64,000 nucleotides of DNA from Burkholderia aenigmatica (GCF_902499175.1 NZ_CABVQC010000008.1:122470-186469); one strand, 5' to 3'. Counted from the stretch's first letter, positions 18,084-27,300 are shown. Made by a program: numbers and translations. The notes: generated by a model not told the origin, from the sequence alone.

Positions 18084-19010
18084 TCAGTGCTTCGCGTACT
18101 GGTTCATGTTCTCGGGCGTCACGAGCTCGAACGGCACGTTCACGTAGCGATCGACGGGCTGCTTCTTCGCGAGCTTGAGCGCGGCCGCGACGGCCTGCTG
18201 CCCCTGCCCGGCCGCGTTCTGGTAGACCGACACCTTCAGCTCGCCGCTCTTCATCGACGCGAGGCCGTCCGGCGTCGCGTCGATGCCGGCGACGATCGTC
18301 TTCGGCGTCCACTTGCGCGCAGCCTTCAGCGCGTTGATCGCGCCGATCGCCATCTCGTCGTTGTTGGAGATGATCGCGTCGTACTTCATGCCGGAGCTCA
18401 GCCAGTTCATCGTGATGTCCTGACCCTGCGTGCGGCTCCACTTGCCTTCGCGCTTGTCGACGATCTTCATGCCCGCGCAATCCTTCGTCGCGATCACGTC
18501 CTCGATGTCCTTGGTGCGGGCGCGCGCCGATTCGTTGGACAGCTCACCCATCAGCACGAGGAGGTCGCCCTTGCCGCCGAGCAGCTTGCACACCTGGCGC
18601 GCCTGCAGCGTGCCCGACTGCTTCTCGTCGGACGCGACCACGGCGACGCCGGCCGGCAGCTTGTCGAAATCGACCGGCTTGCGGTTCACGTACACGAGCG
18701 GGATCTTCGCGGCCGTCACCATCTTGGTGATCTTCGGCGTCGCGTCGGTATCGACCGCGTTCACGATGATCGCGTCGACCTTCTGCGCAATCATGTTCTG
18801 GACCTGGCTCAACTGCTTGCCGACGTCGTTGCCGCCGTCCTCGATCTGTACCGTCGCGCCGTCCTTCTTCGCCGAATCGGCGATGCCGTTGCGCAGGATG
18901 GTCAGGAACGTGTCGTCGAACGACGCCATCGTCACGCCGATCTTCTCGGCATGCGCGAGCGGCGCAGCCAGGATCGCGGCGGCCGCGACGGCCATCAGCT
19001 TGGTCTTCAT
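18084..19010 (-). CDS. periplasmic inositol/sugar-binding protein
   Basis: Periplasmic-binding protein of the ribose/inositol cluster B (Peripla_BP_4) type, 308 residues. A Sec signal peptide ends near APLAHA|EK (about residue 21). The mature part has the expected features [38 protein letters not shown] and [12 protein letters not shown]. Its overall make-up is like the myo-inositol-binding proteins of the IbpA type. It is the first gene of the minus-strand inositol operon and starts at the central divergent promoter. A TTG 6 bases upstream has slightly better spacing to the GGAG ribosome-binding site, so the start is uncertain by two codons. Confidence 0.9.
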   Translation of the reverse strand: MKTKLMAVAAAAILAAPLAHAEKIGVTMASFDDTFLTILRNGIADSAKKDGATVQIEDGGNDVGKQLSQVQNMIAQKVDAIIVNAVDTDATPKITKMVTAAKIPLVYVNRKPVDFDKLPAGVAVVASDEKQSGTLQARQVCKLLGGKGDLLVLMGELSNESARARTKDIEDVIATKDCAGMKIVDKREGKWSRTQGQDITMNWLSSGMKYDAIISNNDEMAIGAINALKAARKWTPKTIVAGIDATPDGLASMKSGELKVSVYQNAAGQGQQAVAAALKLAKKQPVDRYVNVPFELVTPENMNQYAKH

Positions 19011-19128
19011 GATCAATCTGTCTCCTCATCTCCGGGGGGCGGAAGACGGCGCGTTGCGCGCCGCCGGGCCGAGTCCGATACGGACTGAAGCATCCGGATG
19101 AAACTGTAGATCACTTCCTCGAAAATTT

Positions 19129-19142
19129 GGAAATTTATTTCT
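19129..19142. promoter_or_regulatory. IolR-type operator candidate 1
   Basis: GGAA-ATTTAT-TTCT, one mismatch from the GGAA-N6-TTCC palindrome described for rhizobial IolR. It contains a perfect GAAAT-tt-ATTTC palindrome at 19130-19141. Its centre is 30 bases from the second site, about three helical turns. Confidence 0.55.
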
Positions 19143-19158
19143 ACGTGATTTCACCTAG

Positions 19159-19172
19159 GGAACTGCATTTCC
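19159..19172. promoter_or_regulatory. IolR-type operator candidate 2
   Basis: GGAA-CTGCAT-TTCC is an exact match to the GGAA-N6-TTCC palindrome. It sits in the AT-rich core between the two inositol operons, placed where a bound repressor could block both promoters. Confidence 0.6.
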
Positions 19173-19317
19173 AAAAAGTCTAGACTCCGTTCCGTAGCCC
19201 GATTCCTTGCGGCAGGCAGTCCCGCGTCGTGCAGCACACGGTGCGGATCACCGCCAGAGGATCGGTCCCCTAATCCGCCGGCATCGCCGAACGCCGGCCG
19301 CGAGCGTGACACGTGAT

Positions 19318-21276
19318 ATGAGCCTGCTGAACTTTCCGAGTGACCGCCCCATCGATCTCGCCTGCCTCGGCCGCGTGGCCGTGGATCTCTATGCGCAGCA
19401 GTACGGCAGCCGCCTGGAAGACGCGCGCAGTTTCCAGATGTATCTCGGCGGCTCGTCCGGCAACGTCGCGTTCGGCGTGGCCCGGCTCGGGCTGAGGACC
19501 GCGATGATCTCGCGCGTCGGCGACGAGCAGATGGGCCGCTTCCTGCGCGAGACGCTCGAGCGCGAAGGCTGCGACACGAGCCAGCTGCAGACCGACCGCG
19601 AACGCCTCACCGCGCTGGTGCTGCTCGGGCTGAAGGATCGCGACACGTTCCCGCTGCTGTTCATGCGCGAGAACTGCGCGGACATGGCCGTGCGCGCCGA
19701 CGAGATCCGCGAGGACTTCATCGCCGGCTGCCGCGCGCTCGCGATCACCGGCACACACCTGTCGACGCCGGGCACGCGCGAAGCGTCGCTGACCGCGCTC
19801 GGTTATGCGCGTCGCCATGGTGTCGTGCGAATTCTCGATATCGACTACCGGCCCGTGCTGTGGGGGCTGACCGCGCGCGGCGCGGGCGAAAACCGCTACG
19901 TGCCGGATGCGCAGGTGACGCGTCAGCTGCAGCAGGTGCTCGGCGAATTCGACCTGCTGGTCGGCACCGAGGAGGAATTCCTGATCGCGGGCGGCGTGCC
20001 GCACGACGTGATCGGCTCGTTGCAGGCGGTGCGCAAGATCACGAACGCGACGCTGGTCGTCAAGCGCGGCGCGCTCGGCTGCTGCGTGATCGAGGGCGAC
20101 ATTCCGGCCCGCCTCGACGATGCGCCGACCTTCCTCGGCGAACGCGTCGAGGTGCTCAACGTGCTCGGCGCGGGTGACGCGTTCCTGTCGGGCCTGCTGT
20201 CGGGGCTGCTGCGCGGTCGCGACTGGGCCGAGTCGACACGCATCGCGAACGCGTGCGGCGCGATCGTCGTGTCGCGCCATGCGTGCTCAGCCGCGATGCC
20301 GACGCCGGCCGAGCTCGCGCACTGGTTCGACGGCAGCCGCAATCCGGTGGTCGACGCCGACCACACGCTCGCGCACCTGCATCGCGTGACGGTGCCGCGC
20401 CGCGAATGGGACGACCTGTGCGTAATGGCGTTCGACCATCGCAGCCAGTTCTACGAACTCGCGGTGCAGGCCGGCGCGGACGAAGCGCGGATCAAGACGC
20501 TGAAGCGCCTGCTCGTGCGCGCGGTGGAACAAGTCGAGCGCGATCGTCAAATCGAAGGCCACGTCGGCGTGCTGATCGACGGCGGCGGCTACGGCAGCGA
20601 CGCGCTTGCGTCGGCCACCGGGCGCGGCTGGTGGGTCGGCCGCCCGGTCGAGCTGCCGGGCTCGCGGCCGCTGCGTTTCGACGAAACGCGCTCGGTCGGC
20701 TCGTCGCTCACGCACTGGCCGACCGAGCAGGTCGTGAAGTGCCTCGTTCACTATCACCCCGACGACCAGGTCGACCTGCGCGTCGAACAGGAGCAGCGCG
20801 TACTGGAACTGTGGGAAGCCACGCGCGCCAGCGGCAACGAGCTGCTGCTGGAAATGATTCCGCCGCGCGCGGTCACGCCGGCCGGCACCGAGGACGATGC
20901 GGTGCTACGCACGATCGCGCGCTTCTACAACCTCGGCGTGATGCCCGAATGGTGGAAGCTCACGCCGCTGAGCGCCGACGGCTGGGCGCGGCTCGAAGCG
21001 CTGATCGCCGAGCGCGATCCGCACTGCCGCGGCGCGGTGATCCTCGGGCTGAACCAGCCGCTGGACTATCTCGTCGACAGCTTCCGCTCGGCGACCAACC
21101 CGATCGTCAAGGGCTTCATGGTCGGGCGCACGCTGTGGGCCGATGCGTCGCTGAACTGGTTCGCCGGCCGGATCGACGACCAGGCACTGATCGACGAAGT
21201 CGCCGGCAATTTCGCGCAGCTCGTGGATGCGTGGCTCGGCCGCCGTGCCGCAGCCGCCCGCGCCGCCGCAGCCTGA
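19318..21276 (+). CDS. iolC: 5-dehydro-2-deoxygluconokinase fused to a DUF2090 aldolase-like domain
   Basis: Phosphorylates 5-dehydro-2-deoxygluconate (DKG) in inositol breakdown. The protein has 652 residues, about twice the length of a single PfkB kinase. Residues 1-330 are the PfkB/ribokinase domain, with the sugar-binding GGSSGNVAFGVARLG block and the catalytic Asp287 in GAGDAF. Residues about 345-640 are a DUF2090 TIM barrel (VMAFDHRSQF, GHVGVLIDGGGYGSDAL, AVILGLNQPLDYL). That domain is thought to supply the DKG-phosphate aldolase activity, consistent with no separate iolJ in the window. The ATG at 19318 begins 37 codons into a longer frame that is otherwise arginine-rich non-coding-like sequence. 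It is first in the iolCDEB operon. Confidence 0.93.
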   Translation: MSLLNFPSDRPIDLACLGRVAVDLYAQQYGSRLEDARSFQMYLGGSSGNVAFGVARLGLRTAMISRVGDEQMGRFLRETLEREGCDTSQLQTDRERLTALVLLGLKDRDTFPLLFMRENCADMAVRADEIREDFIAGCRALAITGTHLSTPGTREASLTALGYARRHGVVRILDIDYRPVLWGLTARGAGENRYVPDAQVTRQLQQVLGEFDLLVGTEEEFLIAGGVPHDVIGSLQAVRKITNATLVVKRGALGCCVIEGDIPARLDDAPTFLGERVEVLNVLGAGDAFLSGLLSGLLRGRDWAESTRIANACGAIVVSRHACSAAMPTPAELAHWFDGSRNPVVDADHTLAHLHRVTVPRREWDDLCVMAFDHRSQFYELAVQAGADEARIKTLKRLLVRAVEQVERDRQIEGHVGVLIDGGGYGSDALASATGRGWWVGRPVELPGSRPLRFDETRSVGSSLTHWPTEQVVKCLVHYHPDDQVDLRVEQEQRVLELWEATRASGNELLLEMIPPRAVTPAGTEDDAVLRTIARFYNLGVMPEWWKLTPLSADGWARLEALIAERDPHCRGAVILGLNQPLDYLVDSFRSATNPIVKGFMVGRTLWADASLNWFAGRIDDQALIDEVAGNFAQLVDAWLGRRAAAARAAAA

Positions 21277-21289
21277 CGCGACGCCCGCG

Positions 21290-23200
21290 ATGACCCACTC
21301 CTCTTCACCGACCGACATGACCTCTACCGTGAGACTGACCGTCAGCCAGGCGCTCGTGCGCTACCTGGCCGCCCTGCGCGCCGAAGTCGTCCAGCCCGAC
21401 GGCCGCACCGAGATCCTGCCGTACTGCGGCGGCGTGTTCGCGATCTTCGGCCACGGCAACGTGGCCGGGCTCGGCGAGGCGCTGCATGCTGAGAAAGACC
21501 GGCTGCCGACCTTCCGCGCCCACAACGAGCAAGGGATGGCCAATGCGGCCGTCGCGTTCGCGAAAGCGAATTTCCGCCAGCGGATGATGGCCGTGACGTC
21601 GAGCATCGGCCCCGGCGCGACCAACATGCTGACGTCGGCCGCGCTCGCGCACGTCGGCCGTCTGCCGTTGTTGCTGCTGCCCGGCGACGTGTTCGTGTCG
21701 CGGCTGCCCGACCCGGTGCTGCAGCAGGTCGAGGATTTCGAACAGGGCGACGTCAGCGCGAACGACTGCTTCCGGCCGGTGACGCGCTACTTCGACCGGA
21801 TCACGTCGCCCGAGCAACTGCTCGTCGCGCTGCCGCGCGCGATCCAGGTGATGACCGATCCCGCGCAATGCGGCCCCGTGTGCCTCGCGTTGCCGCAGGA
21901 CGTGCAGACCTTCGCATACGACTGGCCCGAGGATTTCTTCGCGCCGCCGGTGATCCGGATGCGCCGGCCGCCGGCCGACGCGCTCGAGCTCGCCGATGCG
22001 CTCGACTTGCTGAAGGCCGCGAAGAAACCGCTGATCGTCGCGGGCGGCGGCGTGCTGTACAGCCAGGCGTGGGACGCGCTGCGCGCGTTCGCCGACACGC
22101 ATGGCGTGCCGGTCGCCGAATCGCAGGCCGGCAAGGGCAGCCTCGCGTGGGACCATCCGCTGAATCTCGGCTCGATCGGCGTGACGGGCTCGCCTGCCGC
22201 GAACCGCGCGGCCGCGCAGGCCGACGTGGTGTTCGCGGTCGGCACGCGGCTGCAGGACTTCACGACCGGCTCGCATGCGCTCTACGGTAACGCGACGCTA
22301 TTGAGCCTGAACGTGCAGCCGTTCGACGCGGGCAAGAAACGCGGCCGGCAACTGGTGGCCGATGCGCGCACGGGCCTCGGCCAGCTGTCGGCCGCGCTGG
22401 CCGGCTGGCACGCCGATCCCGCGTGGACGGCAGGCAACCGCGACCAGGCCGCCGCGTGGAACGCGCGCGTGACCGAGCTGACGACACGCGTGCCGACCGA
22501 CACGCTGCCGTACGACGCCGAGGTGATCGGCGCGGTGCGCGATTCCGCAACCGACGCGGGGCGCGACAGCGCGCACGACGACCTCGTCGTGTGCGCGGCC
22601 GGCACGCTGCCGGCCGAACTGCACAAGCTGTGGCGCAGCGGCGTGGCGGGCAACTACCACATGGACTATGCATACTCGTGCATGGGCTACGAGGTCGCGG
22701 GCGGCCTCGGCGCGAAGCTCGCGCGGCCGGAGCGCGAAGTGATCGTGATCGTCGGCGACGGCTCGTACATGATGCTCAACGCCGAACTCGCGACGTCGGT
22801 GATGCTCGGCCGCAAGATCATCGTCGTGATCCTCGACAACCGCGGCTACGGTTGCATCGAGCGGCTGCAACTGAATTGCGGCGGCGCGAGCTTCAACAAC
22901 ATGCTCGACGACTGCGTGCCGGAGGGCGGCGAGCGCTCGACGATCGATTTCGCGATGCATGCGCGCGCGATGGGCGCCGAAGCCGTGCACGTGCGCGACA
23001 TCGGCGAGCTGCGCAGCGAAATGAAACGCGCCCGCGCGGCGAAGAAGAGCCAGGTGCTCGTGATCGACACCACGCACCGCCGCACGACCGACGACGGCGG
23101 CGCATGGTGGGAAGTCGCCGTGCCACAAGTATCCGAACGCGCCGGCGTCGAGTCGGCACACCGCGCGTACCTCGATGCGAAGACCCGGCAGCGGCGCTGA
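21290..23200 (+). CDS. iolD: 3D-(3,5/4)-trihydroxycyclohexane-1,2-dione hydrolase
   Basis: Thiamin-diphosphate enzyme that opens the ring of the trihydroxycyclohexanedione to 5-deoxy-glucuronate. The 636-residue protein has three ThDP-enzyme domains. The N-terminal pyrimidine-binding domain has the activating Glu in HNEQGMANAAVAFAKA. A central nucleotide-binding-like domain follows. The C-terminal ThDP/Mg-binding domain has GDGSYMMLNAE followed by DNRGYG. The start may be 21290 or 21317; neither has a clear ribosome-binding site, and the 13-base gap after iolC suggests coupled translation. Assignment is firm from motifs and gene order. Confidence 0.94.
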   Translation: MTHSSSPTDMTSTVRLTVSQALVRYLAALRAEVVQPDGRTEILPYCGGVFAIFGHGNVAGLGEALHAEKDRLPTFRAHNEQGMANAAVAFAKANFRQRMMAVTSSIGPGATNMLTSAALAHVGRLPLLLLPGDVFVSRLPDPVLQQVEDFEQGDVSANDCFRPVTRYFDRITSPEQLLVALPRAIQVMTDPAQCGPVCLALPQDVQTFAYDWPEDFFAPPVIRMRRPPADALELADALDLLKAAKKPLIVAGGGVLYSQAWDALRAFADTHGVPVAESQAGKGSLAWDHPLNLGSIGVTGSPAANRAAAQADVVFAVGTRLQDFTTGSHALYGNATLLSLNVQPFDAGKKRGRQLVADARTGLGQLSAALAGWHADPAWTAGNRDQAAAWNARVTELTTRVPTDTLPYDAEVIGAVRDSATDAGRDSAHDDLVVCAAGTLPAELHKLWRSGVAGNYHMDYAYSCMGYEVAGGLGAKLARPEREVIVIVGDGSYMMLNAELATSVMLGRKIIVVILDNRGYGCIERLQLNCGGASFNNMLDDCVPEGGERSTIDFAMHARAMGAEAVHVRDIGELRSEMKRARAAKKSQVLVIDTTHRRTTDDGGAWWEVAVPQVSERAGVESAHRAYLDAKTRQRR

Positions 23201-23262
23201 TGGCGCGCACTGCCCACGAACCCTCCCCCGCGAACAACACATTCGAACCAAGGAAGCACGTC

Positions 23263-24192
23263 ATGAGCTGGAACGTCCGCATCGGTATCAATCCCCTGTC
23301 GTGGATGAACGACGACCTGCCGTCGCTCGGCGGCGAGACGCCGCTCGAAACAGCGCTGAAGGAAGGCGCCGAAATCGGCTACGCGGGCTTCGAGCTCGGC
23401 AACAAGTTTCCGAAGACGGGCCCCGAGCTGAAAGCGAAGCTCGCCGAGTTCGGCCTCGTGTGCGTGTCGGGCTGGTATTCGGGCTTCCTGGCCGAGGTCG
23501 AGCCGGGCATGAGCGACGCCGATGCGGTCGCCGCCGAGATCGAGCGCTGCCGCGCGCACATGACGAAGCTGCAGTACAACGACGTGAAGGTGGTGGTCTA
23601 CGGCGAATGCGCGGGCACGATCCAGGGCAACATCGACACGCCGGTCGCGAAGCGGCCGCGCTTCGTCGACGATGAAGCCTGGCGGCGCTACGCGGCGCGT
23701 CTGGACGCATTCGGCGCGCACCTGCTCGACACGTACGGGATCAAGCTCGCCTACCATCACCACATGGGCGCGTACGTCGAGTCGCCCGACGACGTCGACC
23801 GGCTGATGGCGCTGACCGACCCGGCGAAGGTGTTCCTGCTGTTCGATACCGGCCATGCGTATTTCGGCGGCGCGGCCGACCCGGTGACGCTGCTGAAGAA
23901 ACATGTGTCGCGGGTGGTCCACGTGCATTGCAAGGACGTGCGGCCGCAGGTCGTCACGCAGGCGCGCAACGACGGCTGGAGCTTCCTGAACGGCGTGATC
24001 AACGGCACCTTCACGGTGCCGGGCGACGGCGCGCTCGACTACGAGGCAACGCTGCACACGCTGAAGGACGCCGGCTACGAAGGCTGGCTCGTCGTCGAGG
24101 CCGAGCAGGATCCGGCCGTCGCACCGAGCTATGCGTATGCAAAGAAGGGTTACGAATCGCTGCGCGCGATCGTCGACCGGTTGAGCACGTGA
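23263..24192 (+). CDS. iolE: myo-inosose-2 dehydratase
   Basis: Dehydrates 2-keto-myo-inositol to the trihydroxycyclohexanedione, between IolG and IolD in the pathway. The 309-residue protein has the xylose-isomerase-like TIM-barrel fold. It begins MSWNVRIGINPLSWMNDD, a hallmark of IolE, and carries metal-site motifs YHHHMGAYVE, FLLFDTGHAYFGG, HVHCKDVRP and LVVEAEQDP. The start is fixed by AAGGAAG eight bases upstream. It lies 62 bases after iolD and 36 before iolB in the same operon. Confidence 0.95.
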   Translation: MSWNVRIGINPLSWMNDDLPSLGGETPLETALKEGAEIGYAGFELGNKFPKTGPELKAKLAEFGLVCVSGWYSGFLAEVEPGMSDADAVAAEIERCRAHMTKLQYNDVKVVVYGECAGTIQGNIDTPVAKRPRFVDDEAWRRYAARLDAFGAHLLDTYGIKLAYHHHMGAYVESPDDVDRLMALTDPAKVFLLFDTGHAYFGGAADPVTLLKKHVSRVVHVHCKDVRPQVVTQARNDGWSFLNGVINGTFTVPGDGALDYEATLHTLKDAGYEGWLVVEAEQDPAVAPSYAYAKKGYESLRAIVDRLST

Positions 24193-24228
24193 ACGCATGA
24201 GCCCTACTCTATTGCGGAGCCCCACCCC

Positions 24229-25044
24229 ATGACGATTTCTCCCCTGCTGGTCAAGGCTTCTGCCGACCGCGAAATCTGCAACGTCACACCCGAGTCGGCC
24301 GGCTGGAAGCACGTCGGTTTCCGAGCACTGCGCCTGAAGGCCGGCGACACCGAAACGCTCGACACCGGCACGCGCGAGCTGTGCGTCGTCGTGCTCACCG
24401 GCACGGTGCGCGCGGACGTCGACGGCAACACCTACGATGCGCTCGGCAAGCGCGACAGCGTCTTCGAGGACGTGTCGCCGGACGCACTGTACGTGCCGGG
24501 CGGCAAGACGGTCACGCTGGTCGCGACGCGCGATGCGGAAATCGCGCTGTGCACCGCGCCGTACGCGAGCGGCGACAAGCCCGTGCAACGCCTCGACGGC
24601 GAGCGGATGCGCCGCTCGGTACGTGGGCAAGGCACCAACACGCGCTACGTGTGCGACATCCTGATGGGCGACAACCCGGCCGCCGACCGGCTGCTCGTGG
24701 TCGAGGTCGTCACGCCGGCCAGCCATTCGAGCAGCTATCCGCCGCACAAGCACGATCGCGACGCGGCGCCCGACGAAACGTCGCTCGAGGAAACCTATTA
24801 CCACCGGATCGATCCGCCGCAGGGTTTCGCATTCCAGCGCGTGTACACGGACGATCGCAGCCTCGACGAAGCGTGCGCGGTCGAGGACCACGACGTCGTG
24901 ATGGTGCCGCGCGGCTACCACCCGGTGGTCGCGCCGCACGGTTACAACCTGTACTACCTGAACGTGATGGCCGGGCCGAGCCGCGCGTGGGCGTTCAAGA
25001 ACGATCCCGCGCACGAATGGATGCTCGACGCACCGAAGCGCTGA
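24229..25044 (+). CDS. iolB: 5-deoxy-glucuronate isomerase
   Basis: Isomerises 5-deoxy-glucuronate to 5-dehydro-2-deoxygluconate, the substrate of IolC. The 271-residue protein is a two-part cupin with a metal-binding histidine cluster in SSSYPPHKHDRD, the glutamate of SLEETYYHRIDPPQGF, and VMVPRGYHPVVAPHGYNLYYLNVMAG written here as VPRGYHPVVAPHGYN plus YYLNVMAG. These are standard KduI/IolB features. A GGAG run precedes the ATG. It is the last unmistakable inositol enzyme of the rightward operon. Confidence 0.95.
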   Translation: MTISPLLVKASADREICNVTPESAGWKHVGFRALRLKAGDTETLDTGTRELCVVVLTGTVRADVDGNTYDALGKRDSVFEDVSPDALYVPGGKTVTLVATRDAEIALCTAPYASGDKPVQRLDGERMRRSVRGQGTNTRYVCDILMGDNPAADRLLVVEVVTPASHSSSYPPHKHDRDAAPDETSLEETYYHRIDPPQGFAFQRVYTDDRSLDEACAVEDHDVVMVPRGYHPVVAPHGYNLYYLNVMAGPSRAWAFKNDPAHEWMLDAPKR

Positions 25045-25126
25045 TGGAAAGACGGGCCCGCGCGCGGCCCGTGACGATGCGACGCCCGGCACGCGCACCC
25101 AGAGCCGGCGACGCCACGGAGCCGCC

Positions 25127-25621
25127 ATGGTGACGACCCTCTTTCGCCTCGAACCCCAAGCCTTCGACGACGACGCGTCGAACCCCGCGCTGCCGCGCTT
25201 CAATGCGGAGGTCGCTCGTCGGATGGGGGAGATCGCGGTCAACCTTGCGTCGCGTCGCGGGCTGCCGATCGCCGTGAGCATCGTCGGCGAGCAGGCGCCG
25301 CTGTTCTACTGTGCACTCGACGGCAGCCACGCCGATGACAGCGACGCGATCCGCCGGCGGCAGAACACGGTATTGCGCTTCGGCCTCAGTTCGCTCGCGG
25401 TCGGCGAGCGCTTTCGCCGCGCCGGCTGGTCGCTGCAGTCGCAGGGGCTGTCGGACGACGACTATGCGCTCGACGGCGGCGGCGTGCCGTTGCGGATCGC
25501 CGGTGCCGGCATCGTCGGCGCGATGACGATCGCGGGACTCGACTCGGAACACAATCACGCGCTCGTCGTCGAGAGCCTGCAGTGGCACGTCGGCCGTTAC
25601 GCGCTCGCGATGCACGCGTAA
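25127..25621 (+). CDS. UPF0303 / haem-degrading (HbpS-like) domain protein
   Basis: Small cytoplasmic protein of 164 residues in the UPF0303 branch of the PduO-C/HbpS-like fold (PF03928). It has no signal peptide. Recognisable stretches are NLASRRGLPIAVSIVGEQ, RRQNTVLRFGLSS and GAGIVGAMTIAGLDSEHNHALV (quoted in part: GAGIVGAMTIAGL). Family members bind haem or small cofactors, or are of unknown function. It lies 82 bases after iolB on the same strand and may be co-transcribed, which hints at an accessory role in inositol use, but no mechanism is known. Named by family only. Confidence 0.8.
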   Translation: MVTTLFRLEPQAFDDDASNPALPRFNAEVARRMGEIAVNLASRRGLPIAVSIVGEQAPLFYCALDGSHADDSDAIRRRQNTVLRFGLSSLAVGERFRRAGWSLQSQGLSDDDYALDGGGVPLRIAGAGIVGAMTIAGLDSEHNHALVVESLQWHVGRYALAMHA

Positions 25622-25673
25622 CGGCACGGGCGGCGCGACCGGCGCGGACGTGCCGATGCCCCGCCCTGCGCGA

Positions 25674-26420
25674 TCAGTTCAACCCGCCGCTCACGACGAG
25701 ATGCTCGCCGGTCATCCAGCGTGCATCGTCCGATGCGAGGAACACGGCAACCGACGCGATGTCGTCCGGCTCGCCGAGGCGGCCGAGCGGCGTCTCGCTG
25801 CGCACCTGCTTGTCGAGATCGGAACCGATGATGCCCGCGCTGTGCGTGCCCTCGGTCACGATCATCCCCGGGTTGATCGCGTTCACGCGAATCTTGCGCG
25901 GGCCGAGTTCGAGCGCGAGCACGCCGGTGATCGCGTCGACCGCGCCCTTGGTACCGCTATAGACGGCGCTGGCGGGCGGCGTGATGCTGGTCACGACCGA
26001 GCTGATGTTGATGATGCTCGCGCCTTCGCCGAGATGCTTGACGGCTGCCTGCGTCATCAGCAGCACGCCGAACACGTTCGTGTCGAACTGGCGGCGGTAA
26101 TGTTCTTCCGTGATCGCCTCGATCGCGCCGAATTCGTACACGCCGGAATTGTTGACGAGCACGTCGAGACGGCCGTACGTGTCGATCGCCGTATCGACGA
26201 TGCGCTGCGCGTCGGCTGCCTTCGACACGTCGCCGCCCACCGCGACCGCGCGGCCGCCGGCTTCGACGATCGCACCGACGACCGCGTCGGCACCCGCCTT
26301 GCTGCTCGCATAGTTGACGACGACCGATGCGCCTTCCGCGGCCAGCGCCTTCGCGATCGCCGCGCCGATGCCCTTCGATCCGCCGGTGACGATTGCGACC
26401 TTGTTTGCCAGCTTGCTCAT
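25674..26420 (-). CDS. SDR-family oxidoreductase
   Basis: Classical short-chain dehydrogenase/reductase of 248 residues. It has the NAD(P)-binding motif TGGSKGIG (13-20), the NNSG structural motif (in place of NNAG), catalytic Ser in NISSV, and Tyr and Lys in YSGTK. The C-terminal motif NPGMIVTEG is also present. The resemblance is to 3-oxoacyl-ACP-reductase-like or glucose-dehydrogenase-like SDRs of unknown substrate. GAGGA before the ATG supports the start. It is convergent with the UPF0303 gene and stands apart from the transporter operon behind it. Confidence 0.9.
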   Translation of the reverse strand: MSKLANKVAIVTGGSKGIGAAIAKALAAEGASVVVNYASSKAGADAVVGAIVEAGGRAVAVGGDVSKAADAQRIVDTAIDTYGRLDVLVNNSGVYEFGAIEAITEEHYRRQFDTNVFGVLLMTQAAVKHLGEGASIINISSVVTSITPPASAVYSGTKGAVDAITGVLALELGPRKIRVNAINPGMIVTEGTHSAGIIGSDLDKQVRSETPLGRLGEPDDIASVAVFLASDDARWMTGEHLVVSGGLN

Positions 26421-26595
26421 GATTTCATTCCTCAGTCCAAGACTTTCGATGGATGGCGCCGGTTGCCGCGCGGGTACCTGGATGCGTGGAGGCGGCGACC
26501 GGCATGACTGGCAATTTACTGTGCGGCCGGACGGCGATAAAGCGGCTCGGCACGAATTGACTGGCAGAGTTTGCCGAACAATCGCTCGCGCACCG

Positions 26596-27300
26596 TCAGC
26601 CGGCGCTCAGCCATGCGTTCGCGACCTCGCCGCCCAGGCCGTCGAGCGCGCCGTCGTAGACGATCCGTCCGCGCCCCATCACGGCGACGCGCCGCGCGAG
26701 CCGCGGCGCGAACTGCAGCCGCTGCTCGATCAGCACGATCGCGACCCCGTCGGCCTGCAGCGCGGCAAGGCACGCGCCGACTTCGTCGACCGCGAGCGGC
26801 GCGAGCCCTTCGGCCGGTTCGTCGACGAGCAGCACGCGCGGGCGGCCGGCCAGCGCCCGCACCAGCGCGAGCACCTGCTGCTCGCCGCCCGATAGCCGCC
26901 CCGCTTTCACGTCCGCGCGCGCGGCCAGCAACGGAAAACGGTCGAACAGCCGTTCGAGCGCCGCACGTTCGGCCGCACCGCTGGCGCCGCGCAACCCGAG
27001 CCGCAGGTTGTCGCGTACCGTCAGCAGCGGGAACACGTCGCGGCTTTCGGCAACGTAAGCAACGCCGCGCCGCGCGATCTCGAACGTGCGTGCGCCCACG
27101 CATTCGGCGCCGGCGATGCGTACCGAGCCGGCCGTGCGCACGAGCCCCATGACCGCCTTGGCAAGCGTCGAGCGCCCCGAGCCGTTGCGGCCGAGCAGCG
27201 CGAGCGTCTCGCCCGGCGCCAGCGCGAGATCGACGCCGTCGAGCACCGGTTGCAGCCCGTACCACGCGCGCAGGTCGCGAATCTCGAGCAATGCGCTCAT
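26596..27300 (-). CDS. branched-chain amino acid-type ABC transporter ATPase (LivF-like)
   Basis: ATP-binding subunit of 234 residues, LivF class. Walker A appears as GRNGSGRST, with Arg in place of the usual Lys of GKST. The signature is RLSGGEQQVLAL, Walker B is VLLVDEPAEGLAP, and the switch histidine position reads as Gln in VLIEQRLQFA, which is usual for LivF. The ATG overlaps the stop of the LivG-like gene (ATGA), so the two are translationally coupled. The Lys-to-Arg change in Walker A is unusual and may reduce ATP hydrolysis by this subunit. The substrate is unknown because no binding protein gene is nearby. Confidence 0.88.
   Translation of the reverse strand: MSALLEIRDLRAWYGLQPVLDGVDLALAPGETLALLGRNGSGRSTLAKAVMGLVRTAGSVRIAGAECVGARTFEIARRGVAYVAESRDVFPLLTVRDNLRLGLRGASGAAERAALERLFDRFPLLAARADVKAGRLSGGEQQVLALVRALAGRPRVLLVDEPAEGLAPLAVDEVGACLAALQADGVAIVLIEQRLQFAPRLARRVAVMGRGRIVYDGALDGLGGEVANAWLSAG

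Larger units (their letters stand above)
19011..19317. promoter_or_regulatory. divergent promoter region of the inositol locus
   Basis: This 307-base gap separates the leftward transporter/dehydrogenase operon from the rightward iolCDEB operon. The middle (about 19100-19185) is far more AT-rich than the surrounding genes and holds two palindromic operator candidates listed separately. No open frame here is convincing. Both operons probably start transcription within the AT-rich core and share control. Confidence 0.7.
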
